A stretch of 64,000 nucleotides of DNA from Cunninghamia lanceolata (GCA_027924645.1 BSBN01001251.1:2480001-2544000), one strand, 5' to 3'. Counted from the first letter of the stretch, positions 34,061 to 47,356 are shown. Numbers and translations are program-made. Notes: a model not told the origin generated them from the sequence alone.

Positions 34061-35138
34061 TCACATGGTGAGTGGCATGAATCTGTTGTGACAGATTGTA
34101 TGCACATTTCCATCATAAGGAAACTTTAGACATCGATGATCCACCAAGATGAATGCTCTCATGGAAGTAAGACAAGGTAATCCTAACTTCACATGATAAT
34201 GATCAGTAGTAGGAATGATAGAGAAAGGCACGTGTAAGGTCTTTGGTCTGACCTAGATGGAGGGGGTGATCAATCCAAGAGTTAGTCTAGACATCTTGTA
34301 ACATGACACCGTATAAAAATGTCATATGGGTTGTAAGCATCCTTATACAACTCATGGATATACATAAACTCCTATGTGATAACATTAGTGACACAGATAG
34401 GATCAATCAGAAAACCTTTAACAAGTCTCCCATTTACCTCTACCGCGATGTAAAGAGGTGTCTTAGACATATTATTTAGGGTGTCAACAAAAGAGAAGGA
34501 GATGAACGGCTCAAGAACAAGATGTTCTCAAGCAGGGTGAGAATGAAAGTCCATCATAGATATCATCTCAAAATATGAGTGAGAAGAAGAAACATTAGGA
34601 GTTGACTCTAATTCCATGGAGGATAAGCAAGGTCAACAAAGTTGGAGCTATGATGAGGCATTAGATCTATATAGATCTCTGGATGTTGGTTTGCAGGAGC
34701 CACTAACTTGTTACTTTTGTTGTTCGTACCTAAGACTTGGATAATACACTAGTTGATGAGGTCTTTTACTATGTGCTTCAGATGTAGACACTGCTCAATA
34801 TCATGACCTGGGACTCGGTAGGATTGACAAAAGGCCTTCACATCATACGAATGTGGAAATGGCTTGATGGTATTGAGAGGATGGATGGGATGCGGCTGTG
34901 TCGCATATAGATTGTCATTGATGTCAACAATGGTATGAGGTGTTGCATGGAAGGTTGTAGGTGATGTCAAAGGAGATTGCGGTAGTATGATGATAGTAGA
35001 ATAAGCATTGTGAGATAGATAAGTAAAGTGATGAATATGCGTTGAGATACTCAAAGGAGAAGATAGAGAAAACTGGTCAGAAGAGTTGTGAAGTAAAGGA
35101 GATGGATCCATATTATCTATACGTAGTCATACCTTATC
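34061..35138 (-). pseudogene. T1 gag end and protease-linker remnant
   Basis: The open frame 34749-35111 carries FCQSYRVPGHDIEQCLHLKH and then IVKDLIN. This is the variant knuckle plus 'LK..I..LI' helix typical of the Tat/Ogre group gag. Further on, in another frame, AFILVDHRCLKFPYDGNVHT appears near 34075-34165, resembling the 'STLHQCLKFPYDG' block downstream of the protease in those elements. Many stops. The N-terminal gag is missing at 35138, where the NA2 LTR starts. Confidence 0.65.
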
Positions 35139-36865
35139 TGTTGAAGTTCATATGTAATTTTACATTCTTGATATACTTATGTTTGAAGTCCATGATTAGT
35201 AGTGTTGGGTTTCTATTACATGATGATGATATGAACTCATAATGATTGCCATCAGACAAAGAAAGTTGTGAAAAGGTTGAAGAAAATTTGCCTAAGTAAA
35301 GTTTCAGTCGATAAAGGAGTCACTGGCTTAGAAAAATGTACCGCATATCTTTGTTGTTGAAGATTTTGTCCTATGGATTGGAAGAGAAGAAAAAATAGGT
35401 GAAAGGAATGTATGGCCCAAATTTTAGAACAAGGAAGTCACCGCAAAATATTTTGAAGTTAGAAGAGTGAAGGCAGATGTGAAATAGAGTAAGTACTATC
35501 ACTGAGAGATAGGAGAATGCTCCGCATGTCTCTACAGATGAAGATATGACTTGGCAGTTTGCAGAACAAGTAAATATGAGTGTCAGGTATGCACTTATCA
35601 AGTTTCAAGTAATTCTAAGGTCTGTAGTTGCATCTCCAGAGTTTGTTGCATGAAGGCATGCCTTAGTGCTAAATAAAGTAAGAAAAGGAAGATATTTGAT
35701 GTTACTGCAGTTCACCGCACAATTATAATTAGTCTTGTTGATTGAATGACAATTTCTTATGACTGGGAGGTATGTGATGATCAAGTTTCAAGTGATTGTG
35801 CTCACCACAAGTATGATTGTTCACAGTTTTATCTTAAGTCTGTGTATGCAAAGTTCATTAAGAACACTAGCATTAAAGTTCAAATATTTGCGCCAGCACG
35901 ATACATCCTGTGATGACAAAAGAAGTGAACATGAACATTTTACAAGTCATATAGCATTCAGTAAGTGGTCCACATGGTGTAATTTTGTCTATTTTGGTAC
36001 CGCTTTTGGTCTAGAGCTAAATGTAAGGAAGATTAAGTGTTTGTTGTGCTAACCTGATGTATGTTGATGGTTATGTTGTATGTTTTGGAAGTGTGCACCA
36101 ATGTGGAAGAAGGTGTCAAGGTAGGATAGGACCTGATTATTGAACCACATTGGAATTTTACTTACTGCACATGTTTGGGAGCTAATTGTTATGGCCACTA
36201 TGCACTTCATGCTACACGTTTCATCTTGGCTGACCAAAGAAAAAGATATTGATGCTTGCAGAAGTATATAAATATAAGATCAAACGCATTAAGGATGGTA
36301 TGAGTGATGATTTATAAGAATCTATTGGAAATGCATGAATATACTTACCACTAAAGCAGATATGATGATGAAATGTGCTAAGGATCAGTTTATGTTGTAT
36401 AATATAGTTGTGGAAGATATTATGAGCACTGTGATAATAAAGAAGAGTTCTTGAAGGTGTTTTTGATGTTGTGGAGAGTAGTATTGTTGTTGTAAGGAAG
36501 AAAAATAGTAGTGCAGGAGCTAAAGTGATCAGCATTTTGTTTTGTATGAAGAACATTGTGATAAGCTTTGCAAGGGTGTAACTATTCAAGAAGTTGTAGC
36601 TTCCTTTGGGTTGTAGCCCATAAACAATATTGTAATCTTGTTTTTATTTGTGAGGCTAGATTTGGATAGTAGATCCAAGCAACTTGCTCACCGTGGTTTT
36701 TCCCTTGTTGGCTTTTCCACATAAATCAGGTGTTATGGTTGTATGCTATTGTGTTCTTGTCTCTCATTATTTGACTGGTTACATTAGCTTTAGTACTATT
36801 GCTAATAAAGTAATGTGAATATGTATTAATTCATCCCTCCTCTCATTACTTCTGTGTGTTCAAAA
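35139..36865 (+). repeat. 5' LTR of NA2
   Basis: Begins TGTTGAAGTTCATATG and ends near TGTTCAAAA before the PBS. The right end is firm to a few bases; the left is inferred from the TGTTG start. Read in reverse it matches C2-family LTRs: GCTTCCTTTGGGTTGTAGCC near 36600, the hairpin at 36693-36722, and a block around 35510-35570 (GAATGCTCCGCATG, GAAGATATG). Only one 46 bp unit is present. Small ORFs here are not genes. Confidence 0.72.
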
Positions 36866-36867
36866 AT

Positions 36868-36880
36868 TGGTATCAGAGCC
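36868..36880 (+). promoter_or_regulatory. Primer-binding site of NA2
   Basis: TGGTATCAGAGCC, initiator tRNA-Met type, continuing AAGTTCC as in the other Copia-like elements here. Confidence 0.9.
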
Positions 36881-37722
36881 AAGTTCCTTGGATGCAACCT
36901 AACAACTGAGGTAGATTATGGTGTGGAAAACATGGGAACAAAAGTAAGGTTTATTGGAAAGAATCATTCGAAAGATGATATAAACATGACAACTTATAAT
37001 CCAGAAGATTGTGTAGTTAACTATGAAGGAGAGCTCATTTCTGCCCTAGAAGATCTAGACGCAGCTAGAAGTGAAAATAAAGAATATAAGATCAAGCTCA
37101 TAGAATCAAAGGAAGTGATTTCCAAGTTGAAAGCTCAAGTTGAGGAAGGTAAGAAAGTTGCAAATTGTCTAAATGTTAACCTGAATGACAAATCAATTGA
37201 ATGTTCCAAACTTGAAGAAGTTGTCTCCCTAAAGAAAGAGCTAGAAAAAATGAAGGATTAGATAGACAGAGGTCTATAACTTCTTCCAACATTCTTGATG
37301 AAATAATTAGTTGTCAAAGACCACTTAAGAACAAGGGTGGCATTGGATTTAAGAAAGGTCAGAGTTCAAAGATAGATGTACCTAAAGATTTTTTTGGAAT
37401 TGAAAATATTATGTTTGAAAGTGAAAAGGGAGAACCCTATACTAAAGAAATTGAATAGGAGGAGCATGGGATAAATGATGAATTCATAAGTGTCAAGGAA
37501 GCTTTCAAGAGATCTCCTCCTAGACATGCTATCAATCCCAGGTTCTCTCAATCCTTTTATGGTTACTGTTATTCTTGCTATAAAATTGGTCATAAGGCTA
37601 TTGATTGTAGAACTAAGGCAAGAAGAAATGATTACATGAAGAAAATTCATTTGTACCTACAAGGCATGATGTTGTGATCTCTCATTCCTTATATGGCTAG
37701 TTATTCATGAAATAAGTTTATT

Positions 37723-37727
37723 CATAG
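37723..37727. repeat. Target-site duplication of S2 (CATAG)
   Basis: CATAG before the solo LTR is repeated at 39797-39801. Confidence 0.9.
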
Positions 37728-39796
37728 TGTTAAACACACCTGTATACTAAGAGGGGGGTGAATCAGTATGCAAACAAACTTCAAATCCTCCAAAACATAT
37801 TAAAACTTAAACATTACAACATTAACATAAACATGAAAGATCAACACAATGCACATCAACACATAACACCATATATCGTGGAAAACCCCAACAGGGGAAA
37901 AACCACAGTGAGGATTAACTCACAATATATGAAGCTCAAAAATTACAACTTTTTTTAGGGCTACAACCCAAGGAAGCTACTACTCCCTATTGACTTTGTT
38001 TTAGGGCTACAACCCAAGGAAGCTAATAATCCTTAAAGAAAGGTTTTAGGGTCACTCCCAAGGAAGCTACAACTCCTTGCTGACTTTGTTTTAGGGCTAC
38101 AACCCAAGGAAGCAACTACTCCCTAAACTAAGAATGAACTTAGAAAAGATTACAACATGAAAGTCCCACTGTCTAAAAACTAACATTGAAGCTCACACCT
38201 TTGATGATTACAACTCTTCCTATATTTCTCCTTTTGATGATTGATTTAGTTAGGCACACTCTTCCCTTTCTTTCTATCACAAAAATGTCTTCAAGATGAA
38301 TCTAGATAGACCTTATTGTTTCTGCTCTTTCTCCTTTAGTTACACATCATAATACATATCATATTCATATTTTGTTCTTCACACACTCATATTCATAATC
38401 ATGCCTCACCTAGATCAACTAGGTTTACAATATATACATGATATTAGATTGATTACATTACAAGTCAGCCAATACAACAAGAATATTACAATTTACAAAT
38501 CAGTTAGAGATCACACAACATCAAACATGTAGAGGACAAGCCCTAACATGAACTACACACCACTCCAGGAAGAGAAACATGCCTTGTGAACCCCAAAAAA
38601 TGCTTAAATAGGTCCTAAACATCCTTCACAACATCATCCTTTAAAGAATAACACCACACATCAGGATCATTTGAAATAGGTCGCCCTTAAGCAAGACCAC
38701 ATGAAGCTTGTAGCACATCAGTCATTACAATCTTGGCGATACTCATGAAAGATTGAACATTTCTTGCACTTTCCCTAGATGAGTCAACAAGACCTATACA
38801 CCATCTCCAAATGCTCCTTGAACTCTATATAACAAGAACTGTGTGACGCACATCACTAACATACCTTAGTCAGCTTCAACAACAATAACTCTTCCCATAC
38901 TGACTTGAAAACTTTGTGCAATACTGGAAACTTGAAAGATTTGCATGTACATCAAACCTAAGAAGCATAGAGATATGAAGAATGTCCACATGAACTCATA
39001 TAACTGATTTGTACAATTTCCAACTGGTGCAAGTACTCAATCATGTGTCCTGAGAATAATTAGGCATTTGAAACCATCTGTAGTACACTGTCATTTGAAA
39101 ATTGAACTTGCGGACCTCTAAATCACCTAATACTACAAAGTAGCATGCATTGAACATCTTTGATCATGTTCACAAAATTGCATAAGCAAACCTTCACTTG
39201 TGGAGGAATGCAGAGCATTCCAATCAGCCTTCATCATCACATTATGCTACCAGAGCATAGACCATAACTCTGTCACTTGTAACTTCCACTACAGAGGAGC
39301 AAATGATCTAAAACTTTAGATTTAGCACCTTTACAACATACTAAACTTAACTTCTGAACTGCATGACCATATCTTCAAATGTGGAGGAATGTGGAGCATT
39401 TTACTAAGTAATCTTCTAAGCAACTTCCTGCAACAACAACCTTTACCAACATCCGAAGACCAAAGCCTTCTCGTATCAACACATACTTCCTTAGGAACAA
39501 TAGGTAGGATCATACAACATGCTTCAGGTTATCAACAACATCTTCTCAACCTCAGCATACCTTCTAATTCCCATCTTAATATATCATCATGAAATCATCT
39601 TCCCTAACCACAAACATGTTCAATACAACTCTACTTGACATTAATCAAGGCATGGAATCCAACCATGAACATCAACAACCACACAACCACATCAGTGACA
39701 AACTTAGGTAACATATGTGCAATGCTCATTAGTGTTGACATCAATGATAACCACACAACCACATTAGTGACAACCTTAGGTAACATATGTACAACA
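37728..39796 (-). mobile_element. S2: solo LTR of the C2 family, 2.07 kb
   Basis: Begins TGTTAAACACACC and ends TGTACAACA with TSD CATAG on both sides and ORF A sequence around it. It contains the GAGGGGGGTGAATCAG motif (37752-37767), the hairpin at 37877-37906 and four 46 bp units at about 37952-38130. No internal region, so it is a product of LTR-LTR recombination. The strand is given by the orientation of the shared motif relative to C2. Confidence 0.92.
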
Positions 39797-40020
39797 CATA
39801 GGGTTGTTGAGTGTAGAACCAAGGTAAGGAGAAATGGTATGACTTTTGAATATAATGTTGTTTCTTACAAATGTAACAACCTTGGGCATTAGGTAAGATT
39901 TTGAAAGAGTGATTCTGAGAAACCATTTGTTCAACACAAGAAGACAGAGGAAATTGTAACTCAACAAAAGAATAAATGGTAAATATATGGAGAAGAAAGA
40001 CATAACAAAGAGATGAAAAG

Positions 40021-40565
40021 GAGGAATGTGTGTCTCTACCTAGTGCAAAGGACTCTATTGCTGATTAAAATAAGACATAGGATCAGGGGGAGCTAATCAG
40101 GATATATCCTTTCTTTTCCCCCTTTGAAAGTTGTGGCACTTGCAAGTGGAAGTCTATCATATAGATAAGTTGGAATGAAAATAGTTGGTGAGGATATTGA
40201 TATAGAAAGATAGTATCTTTTTCCAAAATTTCTGGAGTAGGATAACATAATATGGAGGATTGTAGAGAGTTCTTAAGTCTATGTGAGTTCACAAAGGAAT
40301 CTTGCAGCAAGTTACCTACCCAATGAAGGTGCATTAATAATGGATGGTTAGGGCAAATGTAGGATACTTATACTTCTTTTGGTTGATCAAAACTCATTCG
40401 TGATCAAGTATTCATCTCTGGAGCTGAGAAAAGAAGTCTATAAATGCATTTGGAAAATTTGAGAAGAATTGAGCTAAAGGTAAAACCTGAGAGATTGCAC
40501 AAAGGGGTGTCTATCAAAACTACTGCTTCTTAAAACCCTAGTTTCTAGATTCATAAAAATTTGTG
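40021..40565 (+). other. Spacer between ORF A and ORF B of NA2
   Basis: No gene. GGATCAGGGGGAGCT at 40080-40094 and TTTTCCCCCTTTG at about 40114-40126 sit where the other NA copies have their purine-tract hairpin, so a diverged form of that module is likely. Confidence 0.6.
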
Positions 40566-41304
40566 ATGGCAACTTCGTAACTAATTGATGTTACTAAGAA
40601 ACCTAGACCCAAATATAAGAAATGCGCCTTCAAGGAAAGGGAGGTAGATATGAAAGGAGCCTTTTCCCATATTCCTACATTTGTTGTTTGCATAGAAGAT
40701 GTCAAAATTTATGTTCACTCAAAGGCAGATGAAATTAATCATGTAAAATTTGAGGAGCTCAAAAATCAACTTCTGGTTGATGAGGTTATCTATAAATCTG
40801 AATATGCAATTTGGGGGCAAAGAACCTATATATTTGAAAAGACTACCCTAATTTTTGTGATGAGCACGAGTAAGTAAGATACATATTGAGTAGAATTCAA
40901 GACAAAATCATGTATTTAGACAAATCCTACCAGATTACCAAAGATGCAATCAAGATAGTCACTGGGTTATGTTCCACCGGATCTGTACTAGTGATGAAGT
41001 CAATTATTAATGAAAAGGTTATTGAGCTAACTAGACAAAAATTTGACAAAAAGAACACTAACTGTGAATGATATAATTGATCCAGGTGTTCGTTATGTAG
41101 CTATGGGAATTGCCTACAAAGTTTACTTCACAAATAGAGAAGGTTCCTCCATTAGTACTGCCATTCATACTACATACTGGATGGTCAAAGAAGGGAAAGA
41201 CTTTGACCCTTGTGTGCTCACAAGAGAAAAACTCTTGGAGAATTTAAGAAGGATAAAAGAAACCAGATACACCTCTAGGTATGCTACATTGATTATCTGT
41301 CTTG
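40566..41304 (+). pseudogene. ORF B of NA2, N-terminal part (unknown protein)
   Basis: ATG at 40566 gives MATS, then a TAA, then VTKKPRPKYKK, matching the MAT start and the RP.FKKHP block of other copies. Conserved positions include GAFSHIP, EDVKIYVHSKADE, NQLLVDEV, YQITKDAIKIVTGL (about 40930-40970), LTVNDIIDPGVRYVAMGIAY (41052-41110) and LLENLRRIKE. Two frame changes separate the three open stretches. The gene is interrupted by S3 at a residue equal to the LILCL region of NA4. The function is unknown. The KDAI.(A)VTGL and .DI.D..V.Y..M.IGYK.Y blocks are the best family signatures. Confidence 0.82.
41300..41304. repeat. Target-site duplication of S3 (TCTTG)
   Basis: TCTTG before S3 is repeated at 50696-50700, and ORF B reads on across it (IICL then AFYFLNEF). 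Confidence 0.9.
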
Positions 41305-41586
41305 TGATGAGGTATAAACAACCTCATTCTTATGATGAGCTAAATACTCTTTTTGTTCTTGCCAACCATCTCAGCCATGCCAATTTGTTTATTTTTAGAA
41401 GCAATAATTGTCTACTTTTTATAAAATGATGTATAAATAATTATTTCTCAAATTGATTGGAATTAGCTAACTAATGTTAATATAATGGTATAGACTTTGA
41501 GTAATTGTGTAGGATTTATGCATGGCCTATGAAAGGAGTGGACTTCAAGTGGTTGAAGTCAGAGTGCCAGAAGTTGGGGCACTAGA

Positions 41587-43873
41587 TGTTGGAGTACTTG
41601 ACAACACTGAGAGCGGGGGGTGAATCAGTGTTGTAGAAAACAAAATACTTTATTCACTTTTATTTTCAAACTTTAAAAAATAGAAGCAGATGTTGATTTA
41701 GGCTTTATCAATGCAAGAGATTATGCATTAAAGAACCAAACAAACAAGTATAATGGACAAATGAATCATCCAACAAATGAGACCATAAGACAGATTTCAA
41801 GAGTGGAGAACCCTCTTGGGGTAGAAAAACACTCAATAAATGCCTCACTGGATTATTCAAAATCATGTCTCACTGGCTACAGAAAAAATGTCTTACTGAC
41901 TTTTATCATTGCCGCCTCACTGGCAACATAAGCCTCACTGGTAACACAAGCCTCACTGGCAACACAAGCCTCACTGGCAATATAAGCCTTACTAGCAATG
42001 ATCATATTGTCTCACTGACATAATCACTCACAACTTCTCAAAAATTAGATGAAAATATACAATACAGAGGGTTTCTCTATTTCTCTACAATCCAAATCTT
42101 GATAGTCTCATTTATTTGAGACTCAAGAATACATAACAAAAACTATGCACATCAACTCATAAATGTATTTGCATTACAACACACTACTATTGTCTCAATG
42201 ATAGTGTAAAATACAATAACATCAACACCATATCAGGTGTTTACATATTATGCCTTTTTATACTTTCTCACTACCTTTTGTGTCTTTCATCAAATAACTT
42301 GTAAGAGTAGGTAAACTTTTTGAAGTAGTTTTCAACTGAATCTATAACTATCAAGAGAGTGTGGTCGAATAGACCCATATGGGTTATGGGAAACCTTTCA
42401 CAAAGTCCTTTACAAATAACCAAAGTTTAATCCAAGTGTTTCATATAGTTTTCAAATAGTTTAATGTAACCATAGAGATAAAACATCTTTCCAAAGCTGC
42501 AGTTAACAACACTTAACTACATCAGATGCAAGGTAAACAAATACCATCATAAATGTTTCTGAACACATTTCATAAAACCGTAACATCATTTATGCAAGTG
42601 AGTAAAAACTTTCTCAACCAAGTAAGCCTCCATTTGTTGTAGTTACAAACCATAACCACAACCAAAGAATGAGTTTATCAACTGCTTATCATTCTTTAAC
42701 TCATAATTGTTCCTTAATAAAAGGTAAGTGAGGTAAATGACACAACAAATCCCATCTCAAGGTGAAAGTTCTCATAACTAAAACCAAACCTCAAGGTCAG
42801 AACAATACTCTACAGTGTTAGACTGCCACGGCCATAGTGAATAAACTCTTTAAACAAAAAACTCAACTGAAGAACTGCATGCTACAAAACACAATACATT
42901 CCCTTTTTCTTCATGGAGTTGAAACACATGAATATCTGTAAGATAGGCTTGAACAACAACTTATTTCACTCATTTTAATAGCTTAGAAATCCTTTAAGAC
43001 AAACCATAAAAAATGAACCTTAAAATGAAATCACAAAAGAACAATATCACCTGAATCATGCTAACAAATGAAGCCTTTATTGTGACTTTGAGTCCAAAGA
43101 TAACTGTCAAGCTGAAGCTCACTGTAGCTTTGTCAAATCCCAGAGATCCTTATCATCATAAGATAGAAACCCTAGGTAGAGAGCAACATGTTTCAAAGTT
43201 TAACTTTACAAACTTTTCATCGAATACATCTCTTGACTGCCAGTCCCGGTGTGTCCTAAAGGGCCCGGTGACAAATAAACTATAACCAACAACATTAACC
43301 TACTCATTATACCCGATACCTGTTGGCTAGGTTAATGACTTAAGTGGCCCCAACAATATGCTTTTTTGTATAAAACAAATCAACAACCTTTGATCATATT
43401 TGAACTTCAAACCAAAATAATAAAATTTAACCTTTCATGAATGAAATAATGCCCATCATAATAAGACTATAAACCAAGACAATGATCAAGTCGACAACTT
43501 TAAACCACAACATATCTTCACACTTTGTTAGTGCCAAAACAACCAATAATAAATCATCATTTGTGTGCACCAATAGAATAACCACCAAATTTTCAAATTG
43601 TGTTTACTAATAGCAAACTAAAGCATAAAGAAACTGAAGTAACAATAAAGAAACTTATGTATACAAGTGTTGCCATCACTATAGCATAGACCAACAATGC
43701 AGTCCAAATAATGTCACTGTAAACCACATAATGTCAACCAAATGTGGCCAAGCTCACTGTGACACAAAACCAAATACCTCTGCCATGTCAACTGTCATGA
43801 TGCAACTGTCATTGTGCCACAAACTTGAGAGTTTGTGTATTTGACATCAAGGACAACAACTAAGAGGGAAACA
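41587..43873 (-). repeat. 3' LTR of C3
   Basis: Starts TGTTGGAGTACTTGAC and ends GAGGGAAACA. It has GGGGGGTGAATCAGTG at about 41616-41631 and the hairpin at 41801-41834 (arms GAGTG/CACTC). Apparent ORFs inside are not genes. Confidence 0.92.
41905..41998. repeat. Tandem ~18 bp repeats in the C3 LTR
   Basis: Units like GCCTCACTGGCAACACAA repeat four to five times. The other C3 LTR has the same array at about 47750-47875. Confidence 0.85.
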
Positions 43874-45807
43874 AACTCCCCCTTTATCCTTGATGGCAAA
43901 ACACAACTCTCTCTCCCCCTTTTTGCATCAAAGGCAAAGGGAGAAAGAAGTGTGCCATTGCCTCAAAGATAGATCAGGAACCATAATCCAACATGCTACA
44001 AAAAGAAATGATAAGTAAACACCAGAAATATAAAGCATACCATTACTGGCTAATGTAGCACAAAGTATCCAGAATGTCCTAAAACATTACTGCACTATCG
44101 GTACCAAAGAATGAACATGTATCATAGCAAGAGAAATAAAGTACTATCAACGACAACAACGAAATATGCCAACCATGTGAAACATCAGACCATCAAAGAG
44201 CAAAAATATAGATATGATCACTGTCAAAAAACTAGCAAAGCAAACATCACTGGTCCATCATCTAAGATAGTCCAACATCAAGAACCAACTGAAAGCACTT
44301 GAGGTACTGAAAACACCATAATGCACCAGAATCGATTATATATCAATGATCAAGAATCAAGAAATGAAGGCATCAAGGGAAAATCTGTAAATACCAATGT
44401 ACCACATCAAGAGAACCACTATATCATCTAAATTTTTCCCCTTTTTGACAACAATGCCAAAGGTGAAGGAAGAGAAAATAGTACTGAAACAAGAGCAGAG
44501 AGAATTTTGTGTATATGAAAGCATCAAACTGAGAAGCATATCCATCAAAATGCCAATTGCCACTATAAAGCCATGATACAATAACATGAAAAGAGATCAC
44601 AAGATGATGAAGGTTGTTAATCACTTTTCACATTAATGCATCAACTGACAACATCAGGGATGAAAAATATGCTAAGAAGCTCCCCCTGAAACCAAAAACC
44701 TACTGTAACTTTCCATTATCCTCAAAGGCCTCAACATTTTACTATTCACAAAACACTGCCATGTAAGTCCATACAACTCTATCACAAGTGCATTGTTCCT
44801 TCACAATAACCACTACATCGTATCATTCTACAATTATGCTGCTAGATACAAATGCCACTGTCAAACCATTTCACTTACAAAGACACATGGAGCAATGAAA
44901 ACTCAGAGCAAAAACAATCATCTTGTATGCCGCTAGCCTGGAAGAACCTGAATGTTACACAAGCAAGGGTAGTATGACATAATGTTATTCATTGTCTAAA
45001 TAATGAGTGAACACAAGTTTCCTTGCTTCAAAGACAAACCTCTGTAACATTACTACTATAATAAGCTCACCAATAATCCAACATCTGCATGACAACAAGC
45101 TTGATCTACACACTCTCATCTTGACATCATTATTATGCAATCGATTATTTTGCAAACTTGATCATCAATAAGATAGCAACAACACTTTGTAATATTATAG
45201 ATTGATATCAATAGCAACTTGTAAGATAGAGGCAACAATGAAGCACCATGACATGATGAACAATTCCTGAAGATCTTCATAATAAACAACTCCTGAAGAC
45301 CTAAGGACCAATGGGAAAATAGCTTATCAAACCTTGTGCACCTCATGACATAACCACTAGCACCATGGTAAAGAAAAGATAACAACTTGAAATCCCTTAA
45401 GAATTGCACCAACCAAACATGTAAGAACACTCTATCCACCTCAAGAAATCTTGAAAGATAGGACATTTGATAACTTTCCCTATCTTTAAGTTGTACCTCA
45501 TGCACCTGTCAAAACATCACTATCTTTTGACACTTGAAATATCACACAAAATATTTTATTGTATACTATTCAAACAAGAAGCAAATAATGCATTTGAAAC
45601 ACCTCATAACGAGAACTTGCAAAGACTAAGAACCATATTGCAAATATGTCACACTTGTGACTTACTAAACTATAAAGATAGAACCATAAAGTCAATGCAG
45701 CCAACAACCATAGGGATATAAGATGATACTTAAAGTGCACCCTGAGAACACACATAAAATATTTAGTTAAGAGAAATATGAGGAAGATCATCCAATCTCT
45801 CCCTCAA
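43874..45807 (-). other. C3 interior without pol; polypurine tracts
   Basis: The minus-strand PPT AAAGGGGGAG lies at 43877-43888 and a second at about 43913-43924; weaker tracts are near 44425 and 44681. No integrase, RT or RNase H motif is seen in any frame; the listed small open frames look like chance. Confidence 0.75.
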
Positions 45808-47356
45808 CTAACCAACCATTTTCATGCATTTAGTTTCTTGCAAATTATAAATGTCTCCTTGAGTTCTTAATCCTGCTGCAACAATTTCACCTATGTTCTT
45901 TCTAATCTCACACCCAAGAGCATCAAAAAGAATATAAAAGCCTTGATCACAGATTTGAGTTACACTTAAAAGATTATGCTTAAGACCCTCTGCATAGTAC
46001 ACATCATGCAAGGGTAAGTCATCATCCAAAGAAACAGTACCTTTCCCTATGATCTAAATACAAATATCATTTCCAAACCACACTAAGCCTCCATCACAAT
46101 ATTCAAATTTGATAAAGTTGCTTATATCACCTATCATGTGATGAGAGCACCCACTATCTAAAACCCACACATTTTTTACCTTGGCATGTAAATTTGTTTG
46201 ATCAAGTAGACCTTCTACCTTTTCATCAACCTTCTTTGGCTTCCAAATCAACTTTGTTTTAGCAACATTAAAAGATGTTTTGGAAATAATGTTTGATTTC
46301 TCTTGTTGTACAACATGGTTGGACCTGTAACTCTTTGTTGTATACCTAAGATTTCCACTCTGTGAATTTGAACTCCTTTTAGACATAATTGTTGTCATAA
46401 ATAGGGTTTCTTCTCCTTCTTCAGGAGATTCCTCTGAGCAACTGTCTATCACATCAACAAATAGACTTTTCTTTTTGAAACCATCTTTCCCTTTAAAATT
46501 ATATTGTTTTTTCTTTCTCAGTTTTCTATTGTTTTCTTCATCACTCTTAGGTTCTTTATTAGGGCATTGAGCAGCATAATGCCCAATCTTGCCACAATTG
46601 AAACACTTAAAGGGTAATTTCCCTTGATATCTACCTAATCCTCTTCTTAGTTTGCTCACTAAAACAGACTCATCTTCATTCAATTTTTCTAACTTGGGTT
46701 TTATGTCATTATCTTTTTTAATAGTTTTGAAAGCAGTTTCTTTGTTAGGATTATCATTGCTAATTCTCATTTCATAGGCAGTAAAAATACCATGAAGAGC
46801 ATCTATAGTTAATTTCTTCATGTCTCTTTCTTCAACAGCAGAAGTCTTAGAATCATATTTAGGAGACAAGGTTCTTAACACCTTTTTAACCACAGTTATC
46901 TCTTCTATTTTTTCTCCTAAACCTCTCATAGTGTTTAAAATTTCTTAGACTCTTTGAAGGTAACCAGCTACCTTCTCTTCATCTTTCATTCTTAAGCCTT
47001 CAAACTTGTTTCTCAAAGCTTGAAGTTTTGCTTCTTTTATATCCTCATCACCCTCATAGATGTTTGACAATTTTTCCCATATGGACTTAGTTGTTTTACA
47101 TTCCATGACCTTGACTAAGACATCATTGGACAAACCACAATAAATGGCATTTGCAGCCTTTGGCATCACACTCATAATCTTTTTTCTCATTAGCAGTAGA
47201 TGGTGTTCCTGAACCAAAATAACCAATTGCAATTACATTCCAAACATCAAATCCTAAAGACTGTATGTGACTATTCATTCTATACTTCCAAAAGGCATAA
47301 TCAGTACCATCAAACAATGGTGCTCTGAAGGTAGAAAGACCTTCCTGGGATGACAT
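45808..47356 (-). pseudogene. Gag, protease and pre-integrase start of C3
   Basis: The Met at 47356 (MSSQEGLSTF) opens a UBN2 gag: FDGTDYAFWKYRMNSHIQ, then after a frameshift near 47170-47200 LVKVMECKTTKSIWEKLSNI and KFEGLRMKDEEKVAGYLQRV. A stop follows, then the largest open piece (46054-46929) with VLRTLSPKYDSK and an intact knuckle CFNCGKIGHYAAQC (about 46575-46620). The protease motif WVLDSGCSHHM (about 46135-46170) keeps its DSG. After a stop at 46054 the pre-integrase block GLKHNLLSVTQICDQGFY is at about 45930-46000. The frame ends at 45808. This is the best-preserved gag-protease in the window. Confidence 0.92.

Larger units (their letters stand above)
36932..40020 (+). pseudogene. ORF A of NA2: coiled-coil, CCHC protein, split by solo LTR S2
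   Basis: The likely Met at 36932 (MGTKVRFIG) is followed by a coiled coil: YEGELISALEDLDAARSENK, then LKAQVEEGKKVAN, then SLKKELEKMKD, ending in TAG at 37259. In a shifted frame ILDEIISCQRPLKNKGGIGF (37291-37350) is the 'SQR..K.GLGY' landmark of Copia gag C-termini. A knuckle CYSCYKIGHKAIDC follows (37567-37608). After S2 a second, damaged knuckle appears (SYKCNNLGH, about 39865-39895) and a Lys/Gln-rich tail ends near 39980. CRTKARRN before S2 and CRTKVRRN after it look like a local duplication. No capsid domain. Likely RNA-binding by analogy. Confidence 0.75.

Noticed and set aside
35759..36052. Open frame in the NA2 LTR as a host gene
   Set aside because: It is inside an LTR that matches other LTRs of the C2 family, and no protein similarity was recognised.
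36868..36880. Possible tRNA gene at the TGGTATCAGAGC sites
   Set aside because: Only the 3' complement of tRNA-Met is present; these are primer-binding sites next to LTR ends.
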